A stretch of DNA of 64,000 bases from a bacterium (GCA_016124445.1 WGNR01000010.1:364519-428518), one strand, 5' to 3'. Counted from the first letter of the stretch, positions 44,701 to 52,598 are shown. The notes: generated from the sequence alone by a model not told the origin. Made by a program: numbers and translations.

Positions 44701-45110
44701 GAGACACGCCGATATGGACTGCCAATGTCGAGACATCGACCGGAACCCCAGAATTATTTCGCCCTTTGGCAATTGATCCGACCGGTAAAACGGTCGCTGC
44801 CGCATGTGGTCCGTTTCAAGACGACCTGGGGATCTGGCAGTTGGAAAGCGGCAAGCAAATTGCGAACTCGCCTGGACATCACCGAGGGATTACGGTGATC
44901 TGTTATTCGCCCGACGGGCAGCGGATCGCAACGGCTGGAAAAGACAAAAGCGTCAGGATCTGGGATTCCTCAACCGGTCAGCAACTGTTGGAGTTGCCGC
45001 GTTTGAATCAGATTGTCTGGAGCCTGGCCTTCAGCCCCGATGGCCGAACCTTGGTGGGTGGCATCGGATTGGAAGAAGGGGAACTCGTTCTATGGAATAC
45101 GAAGGAGTGA
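41733..45110 (+). CDS. Ser/Thr kinase with C-terminal WD40 propellers
   Basis: 1125 residues. A helical N-terminus (1-60) with L-D-R-W-L-D-A-V-E-R-G-E precedes a Hanks kinase (about 64-365). The kinase has the glycine loop R-G-G-G-L-G-Q-V-Y, catalytic K95, H-R-D-L-K-P-A-N and a D-W-G instead of D-F-G. One membrane helix (about 385-408) is followed by a coiled-coil-like stretch and about eleven WD40 units arranged as two propellers (about 480-800 and 800-1120; V-R-V-W-E-I, I-W-D-L-K-Q-G, S-P-D-G-Q-R-I-A-T-A-G-K-D-K). The WD40 part lies beyond the membrane. This is the planctomycete type often encoded beside an ECF sigma factor, and one is found 1.3 kb downstream (46372). It begins a plus-strand run that includes two small secreted proteins. 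Confidence 0.92.
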   Translation: MTDELDDTLQQLLDRWLDAVERGEQPILEDVCRDHPEYQDRLAAMVRRLGDFDRAFGFKEIETGRYTLRDFYRGGGLGQVYLADDGELDRRVVVKVMRSDRTISTEALQAFVAEAKVTASLDHPGIIPVYGFGMDPAGRPYYAMRFVRGMTYQEAIAEYHDRLKKGPVDQADVVLQRRLREFLSVCQTIAFAHHENVIHRDLKPANILIGPYGEVLVADWGLAKSTIESAEAVPVEDFEANGNPLHTQPGQIKGSPSYLSPEQAAGLPEMNRPAIDVYGLGAILYELITARPPHPGESTEKILEQVLHGRPTPPRQINPLVSRSLEAICLNALQHRPEDRYGSAAALAADIERELAGEPVSVYEEPVSRRVGRWISRHRTPAAAIATAMVIGLTILAIVSVLLSAKNNELAQTNQQLDEARQNLTASLAQSRILLAQQAWDVGDTNATKRLLEGIDEHHREFEWHFLSKQLNSGKAELCSVAAPIFCLLTDRSGSIAAVGSPISGAAEDQLFLYRSSGKEFGNRVGRLSPIPRGMVAMSKDGRYVAMASADDQHGNCVDVWEVATKHLLRSIPIQEYKDPAFGLFFSQDGRLHITSRQESTTARERTKPIEVVTWDLAKDSPISTKEVPSPVAETTLLSDDGQTLLLVEKFHPADEEYFYPQSIRIWDLKQGRQRCKFTPGSMEQPVVAIDSNGRRFATSLGATGIAIVDCDNGRILFSAEQPGDVTSLAFDPTGKQIASGGKDRIVRVWEIVDRNSKPKEDADANEIAPVNEILAYPLLLRGCHDAISAIAFVEGDRVLAADHSGQVIAWDLRQLQPKTIAGITKPVFLQWADNQLVSENLGGTIEVFDSGTWQRKALPGELDFTAAVHGYHFSIATDARQLAVMAEDGVQICDLTSMKKTRFLKGFQGPLAFGPTGNFLAMVRIQYVDAPKPIHEIRDHVVLYDLREDPPKLVHEWVEEGHVTSLRMTGDKIVTTDLLPRIICRQIDRDTPIWTANVETSTGTPELFRPLAIDPTGKTVAAACGPFQDDLGIWQLESGKQIANSPGHHRGITVICYSPDGQRIATAGKDKSVRIWDSSTGQQLLELPRLNQIVWSLAFSPDGRTLVGGIGLEEGELVLWNTKE

Positions 45111-45113
45111 TCG

Positions 45114-45584
45114 ATGTATCGCAATTACGCATGTCTTGGATGTTGGGTCATTGTGCTCTTGCTGTTCGGCTTCCATGGTCCGGCCCAGGCAGAGATCTCA
45201 CCAGAGAATTACGAAAAGCTCCAGAACGAGGCTGGCGAAGCGATTCAAATCGAGGTCCAGCGCGTCTGCATTCGCGTTCGCCTGGATGATGCGAATGCAC
45301 CGATCGAATTGGAAACCATAGCTAGTGTCATCAGCGTTAATCGTACGCATTCCGGACTACGGCCAGGCAAGGTGATCAAGATCGTTTATACCCCGACCGG
45401 TACACCAGAGCCTGCTCCGGGACTTCGCCCGTTGACACTCTTGGAGCCAGGCAAACGGTACGCGGCCTATCTCGACTACCAGGAGCCATCTAGGACCTAT
45501 CAACCAGCGGCTCGCGGTTACAGCTTTGAATCCCCGCCAGCAAATCACTCTAAGCAAGACGAGGATAGCGACGCAAAGTCCTGA
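45114..45584 (+). CDS. Small secreted protein, unknown
   Basis: 156 residues beginning 3 bp after the kinase stop, so translation is probably coupled. It has a signal peptide (C-W-V-I-V-L-L-L-F-G-F-H-G-P-A-Q-A, cleavage near residue 26). The mature part is a small beta-rich domain (V-C-I-R-V-R-L-D-D ... I-A-S-V-I-S-V-N-R-T ... G-K-V-I-K-I-V-Y) with an OB-like look, and an acidic disordered tail. No family recognised. Its close link to the kinase suggests a ligand or accessory of the extracytoplasmic propeller. Confidence 0.7.
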   Translation: MYRNYACLGCWVIVLLLFGFHGPAQAEISPENYEKLQNEAGEAIQIEVQRVCIRVRLDDANAPIELETIASVISVNRTHSGLRPGKVIKIVYTPTGTPEPAPGLRPLTLLEPGKRYAAYLDYQEPSRTYQPAARGYSFESPPANHSKQDEDSDAKS

Positions 45585-45761
45585 ATACATTGAGGTTATA
45601 TCAATCAACGCTTGGTTCATCGTGATTCGGCCATCCATCGCGGAATCTGAGATTTCCCATTTTTACTGCCCTCAAACCGTTCGAGGGCCCGCTAGGTAGA
45701 TTGGCAGAACAATTTCTCTAGCGAACTGAATCGCGGCGACATATCTTGAGGAGAGACGGCG

Positions 45762-46316
45762 ATGAATTTGAACGAATGGGAGGTTTCTATGTTCCGAGCA
45801 GATTTCTGGATGGGGCGACGAGGGACCTTGGTGGCAATTCTATTGTTATCGTTTGCTGGCTTGGCCAATGGGGACGAACCGCAACCCCCTGCGGACGAAC
45901 AGCCCCCAGCAGTCGCTGATCAACAGGCCGAAATCAATCCGTTGGCTCAGCAGGTCATGGATCTGCAAAAGCAGACCAGCGAAAACCAACCAGTGCCCAA
46001 AGAGGAAACGCCGCAAGAATCGGCAAATGCAAATGCCGAAGCAAGGCCGCGGCGCCCCGTTCGGCGGAACTTTGCCGAGTCCTTGGGCGAATCGGAAATC
46101 GACCAGGAAACCGATCGCCGCTTCCAGGAAATGCAAAAGGCGGTGAATCAAGAGCCTCTGGAGGCCGAGCAGGAAAGCGAAAAGGCCGAAGTCCAAAACG
46201 CAATCCGCGAAGCGAATCAAACCAAGTACATTGATATCAAATCCCCTTACTTTATTGTTAGTTGCATCGTTGGATTGCTCCTGGCAATCTTTGCCGCCTC
46301 GTGGCGATTTCGATAG
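45762..46316 (+). CDS. Secreted/anchored protein with acidic linker and C-terminal TM helix
   Basis: 184 residues from ATG 45762 (GAGGAG about 9 bp upstream). ATG 45789 also has a good site (GGGAGG) and gives a more typical signal peptide starting M-F-R-A-D-F-W. After the signal (to A-N-G-D-E) comes a disordered Pro/Gln/Glu-rich region with R-R-P-V-R-R in the middle, a charged helix (E-S-E-I-D-Q-E-T-D-R-R-F-Q-E-M) and a final membrane helix (about 162-180). No family recognised. It lies directly upstream of the ECF sigma gene and could be its membrane partner; this is only positional. Confidence 0.6.
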   Translation: MNLNEWEVSMFRADFWMGRRGTLVAILLLSFAGLANGDEPQPPADEQPPAVADQQAEINPLAQQVMDLQKQTSENQPVPKEETPQESANANAEARPRRPVRRNFAESLGESEIDQETDRRFQEMQKAVNQEPLEAEQESEKAEVQNAIREANQTKYIDIKSPYFIVSCIVGLLLAIFAASWRFR

Positions 46317-46371
46317 AGATCGCCCGATACCAGCGTCGCTTGGTGCTCCGAAGACATGATTGGAAAGTCGA

Positions 46372-47025
46372 ATGCAACCAGGCCAGACGACCATCTTCGT
46401 TGGGCAGTGGCTAAAGAATCTCAGCGAAGCCTCCGATACGGCCCAGCAGCGACAGGCCCGGGAAGAGTTGCTGAACTATGCCCAACGCCGCATGGAGAAG
46501 CTGGCCAGGACCATGTTTTACGATTCGCTGCAAGGAACGTTCATCGATCCAGGCGACGTTCTGCAAGAGGCATCGCTCAAACTTTGGCAGTCGATGGAAA
46601 CGCTACGGCCGGCGGACGCCCAAGAGTTTTTTCGGTTAGCGGCCGCTCAGATGCGGCGAGTGTTGATCGACCAATATCGCCGGGTTCGCGCTCGTTCACC
46701 GCGCGATCATCAGCCATCGACGTCATCAACCGAAATGGATGCTGCATCTCATTCCGATCTCGAGCGTGCGAAAGTCTGGGGTTTGGAAGGAGATATTGCC
46801 CAAGCCGGCATGTCTTCGGCCGGTAATTCGCTTGATTGGGAACGATTCCATGAAGAGGTTGCCCGGTTGCCGGAAAACCTTCGTGCGGTGGTTGATTTAT
46901 TGTGGTACCACGGCCTGACCCAACGCGAAGCTTCCGAGAATCTCAGCATCGACGAAAGCACCGTCAAACGCCGCTGGGCGAAAGCACGCATCGTCTTGAT
47001 GGGCAAGCTGGAAGATCTCTTTTGA
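46372..47025 (+). CDS. ECF-type RNA polymerase sigma factor
   Basis: From ATG 46372 (M-Q-P-G-Q-T-T-I-F) 217 residues; the earlier TTG at 46360 is less likely. Region 2 is divergent (F-I-D-P-G-D-V-L-Q-E-A-S-L-K-L-W-Q and F-R-L-A-A-A-Q-M-R-R-V-L-I-D-Q-Y-R-R), as in planctomycete-specific ECF groups. Region 4 has a clear HTH (L-T-Q-R-E-A-S-E-N-L-S-I-D-E-S-T-V-K-R-R-W). A Ser/Asp-rich linker separates the two. It is downstream of the kinase/WD40 gene and its small secreted companions, a known planctomycete pairing, and the kinase may control it. Confidence 0.88.
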   Translation: MQPGQTTIFVGQWLKNLSEASDTAQQRQAREELLNYAQRRMEKLARTMFYDSLQGTFIDPGDVLQEASLKLWQSMETLRPADAQEFFRLAAAQMRRVLIDQYRRVRARSPRDHQPSTSSTEMDAASHSDLERAKVWGLEGDIAQAGMSSAGNSLDWERFHEEVARLPENLRAVVDLLWYHGLTQREASENLSIDESTVKRRWAKARIVLMGKLEDLF

Positions 47026-47172
47026 AGTTTGGCAACTTTTCTTCCTTTCGCCGCCCCAAACAGCGCCATCGCCCCGCTTGGTTGGGCAGGGATTGCTGTG
47101 CCGCGAACCTATCTGGTTCACGCTAGTGTCCCTTGGATGTCACTTCCCTTCTTATTATTCAGGAGCCATCGC

Positions 47173-47835
47173 ATGAACCGAGAACTGACAGACATTACGA
47201 TCGTACTGGATCGCTCCGGCAGCATGGAGCCCATTCGGGATGCCACCGTCGAAGGTGTCAACGGTTTTTTGGCCAGCCATCGCGGGCAACCAGGTACGCG
47301 CATCTCATTGATTCAGTTTGACGACCAATACGAACCGTTGTTTGTCGCTCTGCCGATTGCCGATACGCCGGCCATCGATCTTATTCCTCGCGGCAGTACG
47401 GCCCTGCTGGACGCTGTGGGGCGATCGATCCAAGAGACGGGCCAACGTCTGGCGATGATGCCGGAAGAGGAACGCCCCGGTACGGTAATGTTCGTCATAC
47501 AAACAGACGGCTATGAAAATGCCAGCCGCCTGTGGAGTCTTCAGCGCGTCAACGAGGCGATCTGCCATCAACGCGAAAAGTATGCGTGGCAGTTTGTTTT
47601 CCTGGGTGCCAACCAGGATGCCATCGCTACCGCGGCACAAATGGGAATCCCAGGCCAATCGGCGATGACCTATGCCGCCAACGAACAATCGGTGGACGCT
47701 GCTTACCGAGCCGTCAGCGCTGCTTCGCATCGTTTGGTTATGAATCGGCGCACCTTGAGCTTGGATGCGGCCTTTGAATTCAAGGAGGCGGAACGCAAAG
47801 AAACGCTGGATACCGACCAAGATACGACTTCGTAG
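47173..47835 (+). CDS. von Willebrand factor A domain protein
   Basis: From ATG 47173 (M-N-R-E-L-T-D-I-T) with AGGAG 7 bp upstream, 220 residues; the longer frame from 47029 overlaps nothing useful and lacks a ribosome site. A cytoplasmic single VWA domain has an intact MIDAS: D-R-S-G-S at about 12-16, a threonine in the loop and D-G-Y-E-N-A. The fold is complete and no signal peptide is present. Relatives are stand-alone planctomycete and phage-encoded VWA proteins that bind partner proteins through a metal ion. It lies about 150 bp after the sigma gene and ends in a strong terminator, so it is probably its own unit. Confidence 0.87.
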   Translation: MNRELTDITIVLDRSGSMEPIRDATVEGVNGFLASHRGQPGTRISLIQFDDQYEPLFVALPIADTPAIDLIPRGSTALLDAVGRSIQETGQRLAMMPEEERPGTVMFVIQTDGYENASRLWSLQRVNEAICHQREKYAWQFVFLGANQDAIATAAQMGIPGQSAMTYAANEQSVDAAYRAVSAASHRLVMNRRTLSLDAAFEFKEAERKETLDTDQDTTS

Positions 47836-47854
47836 TCGGTAAACTCTCCCAACT

Positions 47855-47905
47855 CCGGGCGGCCGAAAAGTTGAAAAATCTCTGCTTTTTGCCGCCCGGA
47901 ATTTC
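47855..47905 (+). terminator. Rho-independent terminator after the VWA gene
   Basis: A perfect 9-bp GC-rich stem ccgggcggc (47855-47863) / gccgcccgg (47891-47899) is followed by a T-rich stretch. It lies 20 bp after the VWA stop. Confidence 0.7.
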
Positions 47906-47980
47906 TTCTTGCGTTCGCTCTTTTTTATGGAGGCGGGAATGTTTTGCCCGCCGGAAGCGAAACCTTTGGGGAGAGATTCC

Positions 47981-48310
47981 ATGCGTCGTTTAGTTCATCT
48001 TGGGATATTTGCCGCGATCTTCCTGTCTCTGGTGCAGTTCTCTGTCCAAGCGGCACCGCAGGAACCTCGGCAAAACCAGCAGCTGCAGCAGGAGGGCTCC
48101 GTCCCGGCTTTCGAGAACCTGGATCATTTTGTTCCGCAAAGTCAGGAGCAACCGAAATCGACATTCGAGTTTGCCTGGCAGAATCTTCAAGCATTTGGAG
48201 CTTGGGCCAAGGGGTTCCTGACACTCCACTATCGCCTGATTGTTGTCGCCCTGCTGCTGGCAACTTTCCTGGTGCCGGTCGCCCAGCGTCAATTGGGCAA
48301 GTGCGGGTAG
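47981..48310 (+). CDS. Small exported membrane protein, unknown
   Basis: From ATG 47981 (M-R-R-L-V-H-L-G-I-F) 109 residues. A signal peptide (cleavage near V-Q-A-A-P) precedes a short polar segment and a C-terminal membrane helix (about 80-100, L-I-V-V-A-L-L-L-A-T-F-L-V-P-V). No family recognised. It precedes the thioredoxin-like gene by 65 bp on the same strand, so the two may form an operon. Confidence 0.6.
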   Translation: MRRLVHLGIFAAIFLSLVQFSVQAAPQEPRQNQQLQQEGSVPAFENLDHFVPQSQEQPKSTFEFAWQNLQAFGAWAKGFLTLHYRLIVVALLLATFLVPVAQRQLGKCG

Positions 48311-48375
48311 GCGTCCATTATCCCGCTTCAAGCCAACGTACGTTTTGTCCCAACAATTCCTTAGGAGTCAATCAA

Positions 48376-48915
48376 ATGCACGCTTTCATTCGACCCCTTT
48401 TGCTGCCTGGCCTGCTCCTGTTTTTATTCACCGCAGGGGCTCGAAGTGAAGAACCCGCCAAATCGGATCGCTGGTTCGACGGGGATCTCAAGGCTGCTTT
48501 CGATAGTGCCGTGCCAAAACCGGAACCAACGGTCATCCACTGGCGCACGGAACTGCAGCCGGCCTATCAGGAAGCTCTCAAGATTGGCAAGCCGATCGTG
48601 ATGGTTTACTTGTGCCCGGTCGATCGAGATTCTTGCGTCTTTTGCAAACGAATGCGAGGTTCGATCTACGCGCCGGAAACCCAGAAATACTCGGACGATG
48701 CCATTTTCGTTCTGGTGACGGTCAACGTGGATGGTTCGATCCCGGACAAGGCGGCTGCTCTTGTTGCCGAGAAACTCGAGATCAAATCGAGACCGGTCAT
48801 TTCGATACTGGAACCAGATCCGGCCATGCTTCGCGAGCGAGGCCGAATCGTTGGCTACTACTCGGCCAAAGAGTTGGACGCAAATTTAAACAAGCTTTTG
48901 CGTCAACCGAATTGA
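48376..48915 (+). CDS. Secreted thioredoxin-like protein
   Basis: From ATG 48376 with AGGAG about 8 bp upstream, 179 residues. A signal peptide (M-H-A-F-I-R-P-L-L-L-P-G-L-L-L, to about A-R-S-E-E) is followed by a thioredoxin fold with W-R-T-E-L-Q-P-A-Y-Q-E-A-L-K, the redox motif C-V-F-C-K near residue 91, and a cis-proline region (S-R-P-V-I-S-I-L). The domain resembles thioredoxin-fold proteins of the DUF255/thiol-disulfide type. It probably reduces or isomerises disulfides of exported proteins. No disulfide partner is encoded next to it apart from the small membrane protein upstream. Confidence 0.8.
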   Translation: MHAFIRPLLLPGLLLFLFTAGARSEEPAKSDRWFDGDLKAAFDSAVPKPEPTVIHWRTELQPAYQEALKIGKPIVMVYLCPVDRDSCVFCKRMRGSIYAPETQKYSDDAIFVLVTVNVDGSIPDKAAALVAEKLEIKSRPVISILEPDPAMLRERGRIVGYYSAKELDANLNKLLRQPN

Positions 48916-49229
48916 CCTGTTTCTGATCCGAGATGTTGAACTTGGGACCGCAGCAACAAGCTCACTGCTGCGTCCAATGGCCTCCGAGCTTTCGTGGCGA
49001 GGCGAGTTGGAAAGGACAGCAAGCTTCGCCATTTCGGCTGATAGCATTTCCTGGAGGCGTTTTGTTCCCCGTTCATGGAAATGGAAGACAATCTTAATGA
49101 GCAGTTGGACTGCCGGTTTGGGGATCGACTTTAGGTCTCCCAGGCTCAACCGGTGAAGCTCTGCGCCCTCGCTCGAAATCCAACTTCCACCTCATCTTCC
49201 ACGATCTTGGCTAAAATCTCCTACACCGC
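48916..49229. other. Intergenic region before the truncated sigma gene
   Basis: About 310 bp. A minus-strand frame (48886-49149, 87 residues, starting M-S-L-G-D-L-K-S-I-P) is possible but overlaps the thioredoxin-like gene and shows no family features, so I do not call it. No terminator with a T-run was seen after the thioredoxin-like gene. Confidence 0.35.
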
Positions 49230-49257
49230 GTAACAACGCCGGGCGGGCTGTGTGTAA
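49230..49257 (+). promoter_or_regulatory. Candidate ECF promoter, second copy
   Basis: GTAACA (49230-49235) and GTGTGTAA (49250-49257) have the same sequence and 14-bp spacing as the element upstream of the sigma gene at 15.2 kb. The downstream AGAAAGCTTGTGCAAGGACC stretch is shared too, so the duplication included promoter and gene start. Confidence 0.5.
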
Positions 49258-49275
49258 TTGCGTAGGAGAAAGCTT

Positions 49276-49656
49276 GTGCAAGGACCGGAAACGCGAAAAT
49301 CGCTGCTCGTCCAGATTCAAGACATGTCGCAACAATTGGCATGGCGAGAGTTTGTGACGATCTACGAACCGATTGTCTATCGACTGGTCCGGCGTCATGG
49401 CTTGCAGCATGCCGATGCGCAAGATCTGACCCAGGAAGTCTTCACGGCGGTTCAAGGAGCGATCCAGCGATTCGATCCCCACAGCGAAACAGGCAGCTTT
49501 CGCGGCTGGCTGTTTCGGATTGCTCGCAATCTGGTCATCAATTTTATGACCCGCCGGAAGGAACCTCGGGGCAGCGGCGATTCCCGTTTGCTTGCCCTCC
49601 TGCGAGAGCTACCCACTGAAGAAAGCCAGGCCGCTATAAAGCAGAACTGCTCGTGA
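49276..49656 (+). pseudogene. Truncated ECF sigma factor (paralogue of the 14571-15191 gene)
   Basis: The frame matches the first two thirds of the sigma factor at 14571-15191 almost residue for residue (L-V-Q-G-P-E-T-R, D-A-Q-D-L-T-Q-E-V-F, S-E-T-G-S-F-R-G-W-L-F-R-I, E-P-R-G-S-G-D-S-R). It diverges after L-R-E-L-P-T-E-E-S and stops at 49656. Region 4, which reads the -35 element, is missing. The ATG of the intact copy is AGG here; GTG 49276 with AGGAG 7 bp upstream is the best start. It is either a dead remnant or a sigma-2-only protein that could compete for core polymerase or the anti-sigma partner. Confidence 0.75.
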
Positions 49657-49850
49657 CTGCCGAAGGCACGGCGTTTGTAACGGCAGCGAAGGTTGTCGTC
49701 GGTTCAGGAAACGAGCGTCCCTAATCTTGGCTCTTTCTTGATGAACACGAATCTGTTTTTCTTCCTGACTCTCGCGTGTTATCATGCCCCAGTTGGGTGA
49801 TCCCCACTCCGCCCAGCAGGTCTTGTCTTCCCTAATCCGGAGAGAATTCA

Positions 49851-50105
49851 ATGGCTGGTACTCGGTTTCTATTTTCCGTGGCCGCGTTGCTGGCTTTCTT
49901 TGTGGTTCCCGCGTTGTCGCCGGCCGAAGAAAAGAAGATCGACAAGAATTTAACCGTTGAGGAAATCGTCGACAAGATTGACGAGGTATCGCAGCCGAAA
50001 GCCAATCCCTACTTCGAAAAAGTGAGGGAGTTCTTCACGCCCAGGCGGCGCTGGCGGTATCCTAAGTACCATTGGCACAACTGCGCTATCACCATTGGAA
50101 GATAG
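49851..50105 (+). pseudogene. 5' fragment of a split secreted host gene
   Basis: 84 codons with a ribosome site (GGAGAG), a good signal peptide (M-A-G-T-R-F-L-F-S-V-A-A-L-L-A-F-F, cleavage near S-P-A-E-E) and a short helical start of a mature protein (I-D-K-N-L-T-V-E-E-I-V-D-K-I-D-E-V). Host-like sequence ends near R-E-F-F-T-P-R-R (about 50040-50060). After that the frame runs into DNA that encodes a minus-strand protein and soon stops at 50105. The likely 3' part of the same gene resumes at about 52955 on the same strand. Confidence 0.6.
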
Positions 50106-50996
50106 CTGTTCAATTTTTTGCTGAGCCATTAATACAAATTGTAGATAGGCATAATTCGGTGGAACGCCCGGCGCAACGGTCAATTGTGCATTCAGCACTG
50201 CAATCATATTGGCGAAACCTGGGCCAGCTGTATTAACAGAAAATGATCCATCTCCCTTCGTGATAAATGGTGGCAAAGCATCGCCTCGTAGTTGCGTATC
50301 AACTATCTCAAAGTCCATCCTGGTTTTGTCAGGTGACTCGTTGTAGCTGCTGCCAAGTCGTTGGAATCCAGTTGGAACCTCGACTAGAAATTGGTCGCGA
50401 AAACTGTCCGCAATCTGGAATGTTCCACTGGCTTGAGGGGACACTTCCCAGTAGCCGCTTGTAACTCGGGTCAGAAACCCTTCATCGTCATTCTGATAGG
50501 ACTGCGCAAATACGAATGACTTGAATCGGCCCTTCAGTTGCGATCGTGACGACAGATAACAGGGCGCCACATCAAATTCAACAATCCAAGTAACTGTGGC
50601 TGTCTGCTTGCCAAACATTTGAATATCGCAGTCGACCGGCTTTGGCCCCCACGAAACATCGACGATACCGTTGTCGAATCCGGTCCCGGTACCAATCAGC
50701 TGCAGCGTCTGTCGCGGCTCGAGCAATTGCTGTCGAATAAACTCCAGGTGTTTTGCCGAAAGAAACTGATCGTCAGAGAAAAAGACCGACTTAACAGTCA
50801 TCTGAATTCGATGCGATACCACCGTCCGGCCAGTCTCGTCGTAATTGTTTGTTGCCTTGAGCGAAAAGCTAGGAGGCGTTGACTTCACCTTAATGTCCGG
50901 CGAGACAGGACCTCCAGATCCACCAATCTGGACCTTTCCATAAACCACTGTCTGGCCGGAGAGGTCAAAATCCTTGATTGTGGTGTTTGTTGGCAT
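49950..50996 (-). CDS. Unknown protein in inserted segment, 3' end cut by the junction
   Basis: 348 residues, start ATG 50996 (M-P-T-N-T-T-I-K-D-F). It is beta-rich with no signal peptide or membrane helix (G-Q-T-V-V-Y-G-K-V-Q-I-G-G-S, V-S-H-R-I-Q-M-T-V-K-S-V-F-F, S-G-Y-W-E-V-S-P-Q-A). Family not recognised; a phage or contractile-system structural protein is possible from composition. The last 30 or so residues (after about S-A-V-V-P-M-V-L) are translated from the antisense of the host gene, so the natural C-terminus is lost. Base composition is more AT-rich than the neighbours. Confidence 0.55.
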   Translation of the reverse strand: MPTNTTIKDFDLSGQTVVYGKVQIGGSGGPVSPDIKVKSTPPSFSLKATNNYDETGRTVVSHRIQMTVKSVFFSDDQFLSAKHLEFIRQQLLEPRQTLQLIGTGTGFDNGIVDVSWGPKPVDCDIQMFGKQTATVTWIVEFDVAPCYLSSRSQLKGRFKSFVFAQSYQNDDEGFLTRVTSGYWEVSPQASGTFQIADSFRDQFLVEVPTGFQRLGSSYNESPDKTRMDFEIVDTQLRGDALPPFITKGDGSFSVNTAGPGFANMIAVLNAQLTVAPGVPPNYAYLQFVLMAQQKIEQLSSNGDSAVVPMVLRIPPAPPGREELPHFFEVGIGFRLRYLVNLVDDFLNG

Positions 50997-51044
50997 TATC
51001 TTAACCTTTTTCAGGTTAGCAACTTACGGATTGGCAATTGCAAA

Positions 51045-51302
51045 ATGAGATGGATTAGGTTTGCCGTTGAGGTGGTTCTTGTATTTTTAGCTTCCGCATT
51101 CGTTTTCAGTGCCCCTTATGGGGCTCGAATAGAGGACCATATTATCGAAAGCCGAATGAATGATGTGATCCTCGACGATGGAACAGTCATCACTTATGGC
51201 CAAATACTCTGGGATAGCTTTACTTCCAGTTTGATCTTTGCGATCCCGACCACTGTAATCATTGCATCCCTATTGTTCTGGTATCACCGATCACGGCTGT
51301 AA
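51045..51302 (+). CDS. Small two-helix membrane protein in the insert
   Basis: 85 residues from ATG 51045 with two hydrophobic helices at the ends (V-V-L-V-F-L-A-S-A-F-V-F-S and S-L-I-F-A-I-P-T-T-V-I-I-A-S-L) and a polar loop (I-I-E-S-R-M-N-D-V-I-L-D-D-G). It is the only plus-strand gene of the insert and its end overlaps the convergent 51291-52598 gene by 12 bp. Unknown function; a holin-like or accessory role would fit its size but is not supported further. Confidence 0.5.
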   Translation: MRWIRFAVEVVLVFLASAFVFSAPYGARIEDHIIESRMNDVILDDGTVITYGQILWDSFTSSLIFAIPTTVIIASLLFWYHRSRL

Positions 51303-52598
51303 TCCGATGACTGGTGGCTGGGTTCCATCTTCGAACTCCATTTGTGCAGCCGAGAACATTGGCGGGTCAGGCATATGACCATGAGTCTTCAGGAAATCTT
51401 CAAATGGATTCACGAGCGGCTTGCTTTGTCGATTGAACTCATCGATTACGTCTTTGACATCACGGATAAAATGCATGAGACCTTCAACTGGGTTCACATC
51501 AGTGATAAATTCACCGCTTAAAATACTCCTTACTCTGTTGGCAAAATACTGCTTTGCAGCTCGTTGAATATTTCCAGCTATTTCGGCATTCCTTGCATCT
51601 TCCTCACCATATTTTGCTGCCTGCTCAATCAGTCGCATCTGTTCCTTGACATCCAGCTGAGCCTGGACACGCGCGATCTCTGGCGAGTAGTTACGCATTT
51701 TCGAAATGTCGTCGAAGTACGACTTGACTGCAGTCGCAGCAAAACCAATTCCAGCGAGGCCGATTCCAGCCGGACCGGTAGCCCCAGTCAATGCTTCAGC
51801 CACCTCAGCGCCTGGCAACCCAGCAGCACCAATCGCCTTTCCAAACAACTGCTGTAATTGCTCCTTCGTCAGCGCCCCAGACAGAACCGACGGAGCACTA
51901 GGACTACCTGGCTGAGTCACCTTCTCATCCGGCCAGCGGAATTCCTCGTTGTCACCTCCACCGGCTCCACCTCCGCCAGGCTTCTCAGCCTTGGGGACTT
52001 CCCCGGCCTGCTGAGCCACTTCAACAACCTTCTGCTCAACCTGTTGAGCCGTTGGCTGATTGACTTGCGGCTTCGGTGCCGTCGGCTGCTCCGGAATCTT
52101 GATCTCGATCGGCTTACTGGTTTCCGTCGGCGTCGCCGTTCGGCCTGCTTGCTGTGCTTCCGCCTCTCGGGCTTTCGCGTTCCGATCCTCAGCGCGAGTC
52201 ACAGCGGCGTGAATCGCGTCTAGGGTCGCCTCTCCGGCTGGCTGACGCGGTTGCGAGGGCTTTGCGGCTTCCGGTACCTGTGGCTTTTCGGCCTTCTCAT
52301 ACGTTGGCTGGCTCGATGCCTGGTCCGTTGACTGCTGGGTAGACGCTGCTGTGCCGTTGACTGGTGATGTGGGTGCGGTTTGCTTCTCCGCACTCGAGCG
52401 TTCTGCAGCGCGCTGCACCGCCTGCTCGATTTCCGCCTTAGTGGCTGGCGTTCCAGGTGTTGCCGCTGGCTGCTTGGGAATTTCCGGCTTGGTGGTTGTC
52501 GGCGATGAGGACGGAACATTTCCGCCAGATGGGACAGGTGAACGGCCGCCACCCTGACTGGTGCGACCCTCGAAGCGGATGATGTATTCCAACGGCAT
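51291..52598 (-). CDS. Ala/Pro/Gln-rich protein of the insert, unknown
   Basis: 435 residues from ATG 52598 (M-P-L-E-Y-I-I-R-F-E-G-R). The first half is low-complexity and disordered (P, T, Q, A, E; a G-G-G-G-A-G-G-G linker near 210). The second half has a hydrophobic glycine-rich helix pair (about 270-300, T-G-P-A-G-I-G-L-A-G-I-G-F) and a long charged helix (Q-A-Q-L-D-V-K-E-Q-M-R-L-I-E-Q-A-A-K-Y). No family recognised. The build resembles phage structural or scaffold proteins, which fits its neighbours, but this is a weak inference. Confidence 0.55.
   Translation of the reverse strand: MPLEYIIRFEGRTSQGGGRSPVPSGGNVPSSSPTTTKPEIPKQPAATPGTPATKAEIEQAVQRAAERSSAEKQTAPTSPVNGTAASTQQSTDQASSQPTYEKAEKPQVPEAAKPSQPRQPAGEATLDAIHAAVTRAEDRNAKAREAEAQQAGRTATPTETSKPIEIKIPEQPTAPKPQVNQPTAQQVEQKVVEVAQQAGEVPKAEKPGGGGAGGGDNEEFRWPDEKVTQPGSPSAPSVLSGALTKEQLQQLFGKAIGAAGLPGAEVAEALTGATGPAGIGLAGIGFAATAVKSYFDDISKMRNYSPEIARVQAQLDVKEQMRLIEQAAKYGEEDARNAEIAGNIQRAAKQYFANRVRSILSGEFITDVNPVEGLMHFIRDVKDVIDEFNRQSKPLVNPFEDFLKTHGHMPDPPMFSAAQMEFEDGTQPPVIGLQP

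Noticed and set aside
48886..49149. 87-residue minus-strand frame near 49 kb
   Set aside because: Overlaps the thioredoxin-like gene end, no ribosome site or family features; left as intergenic.
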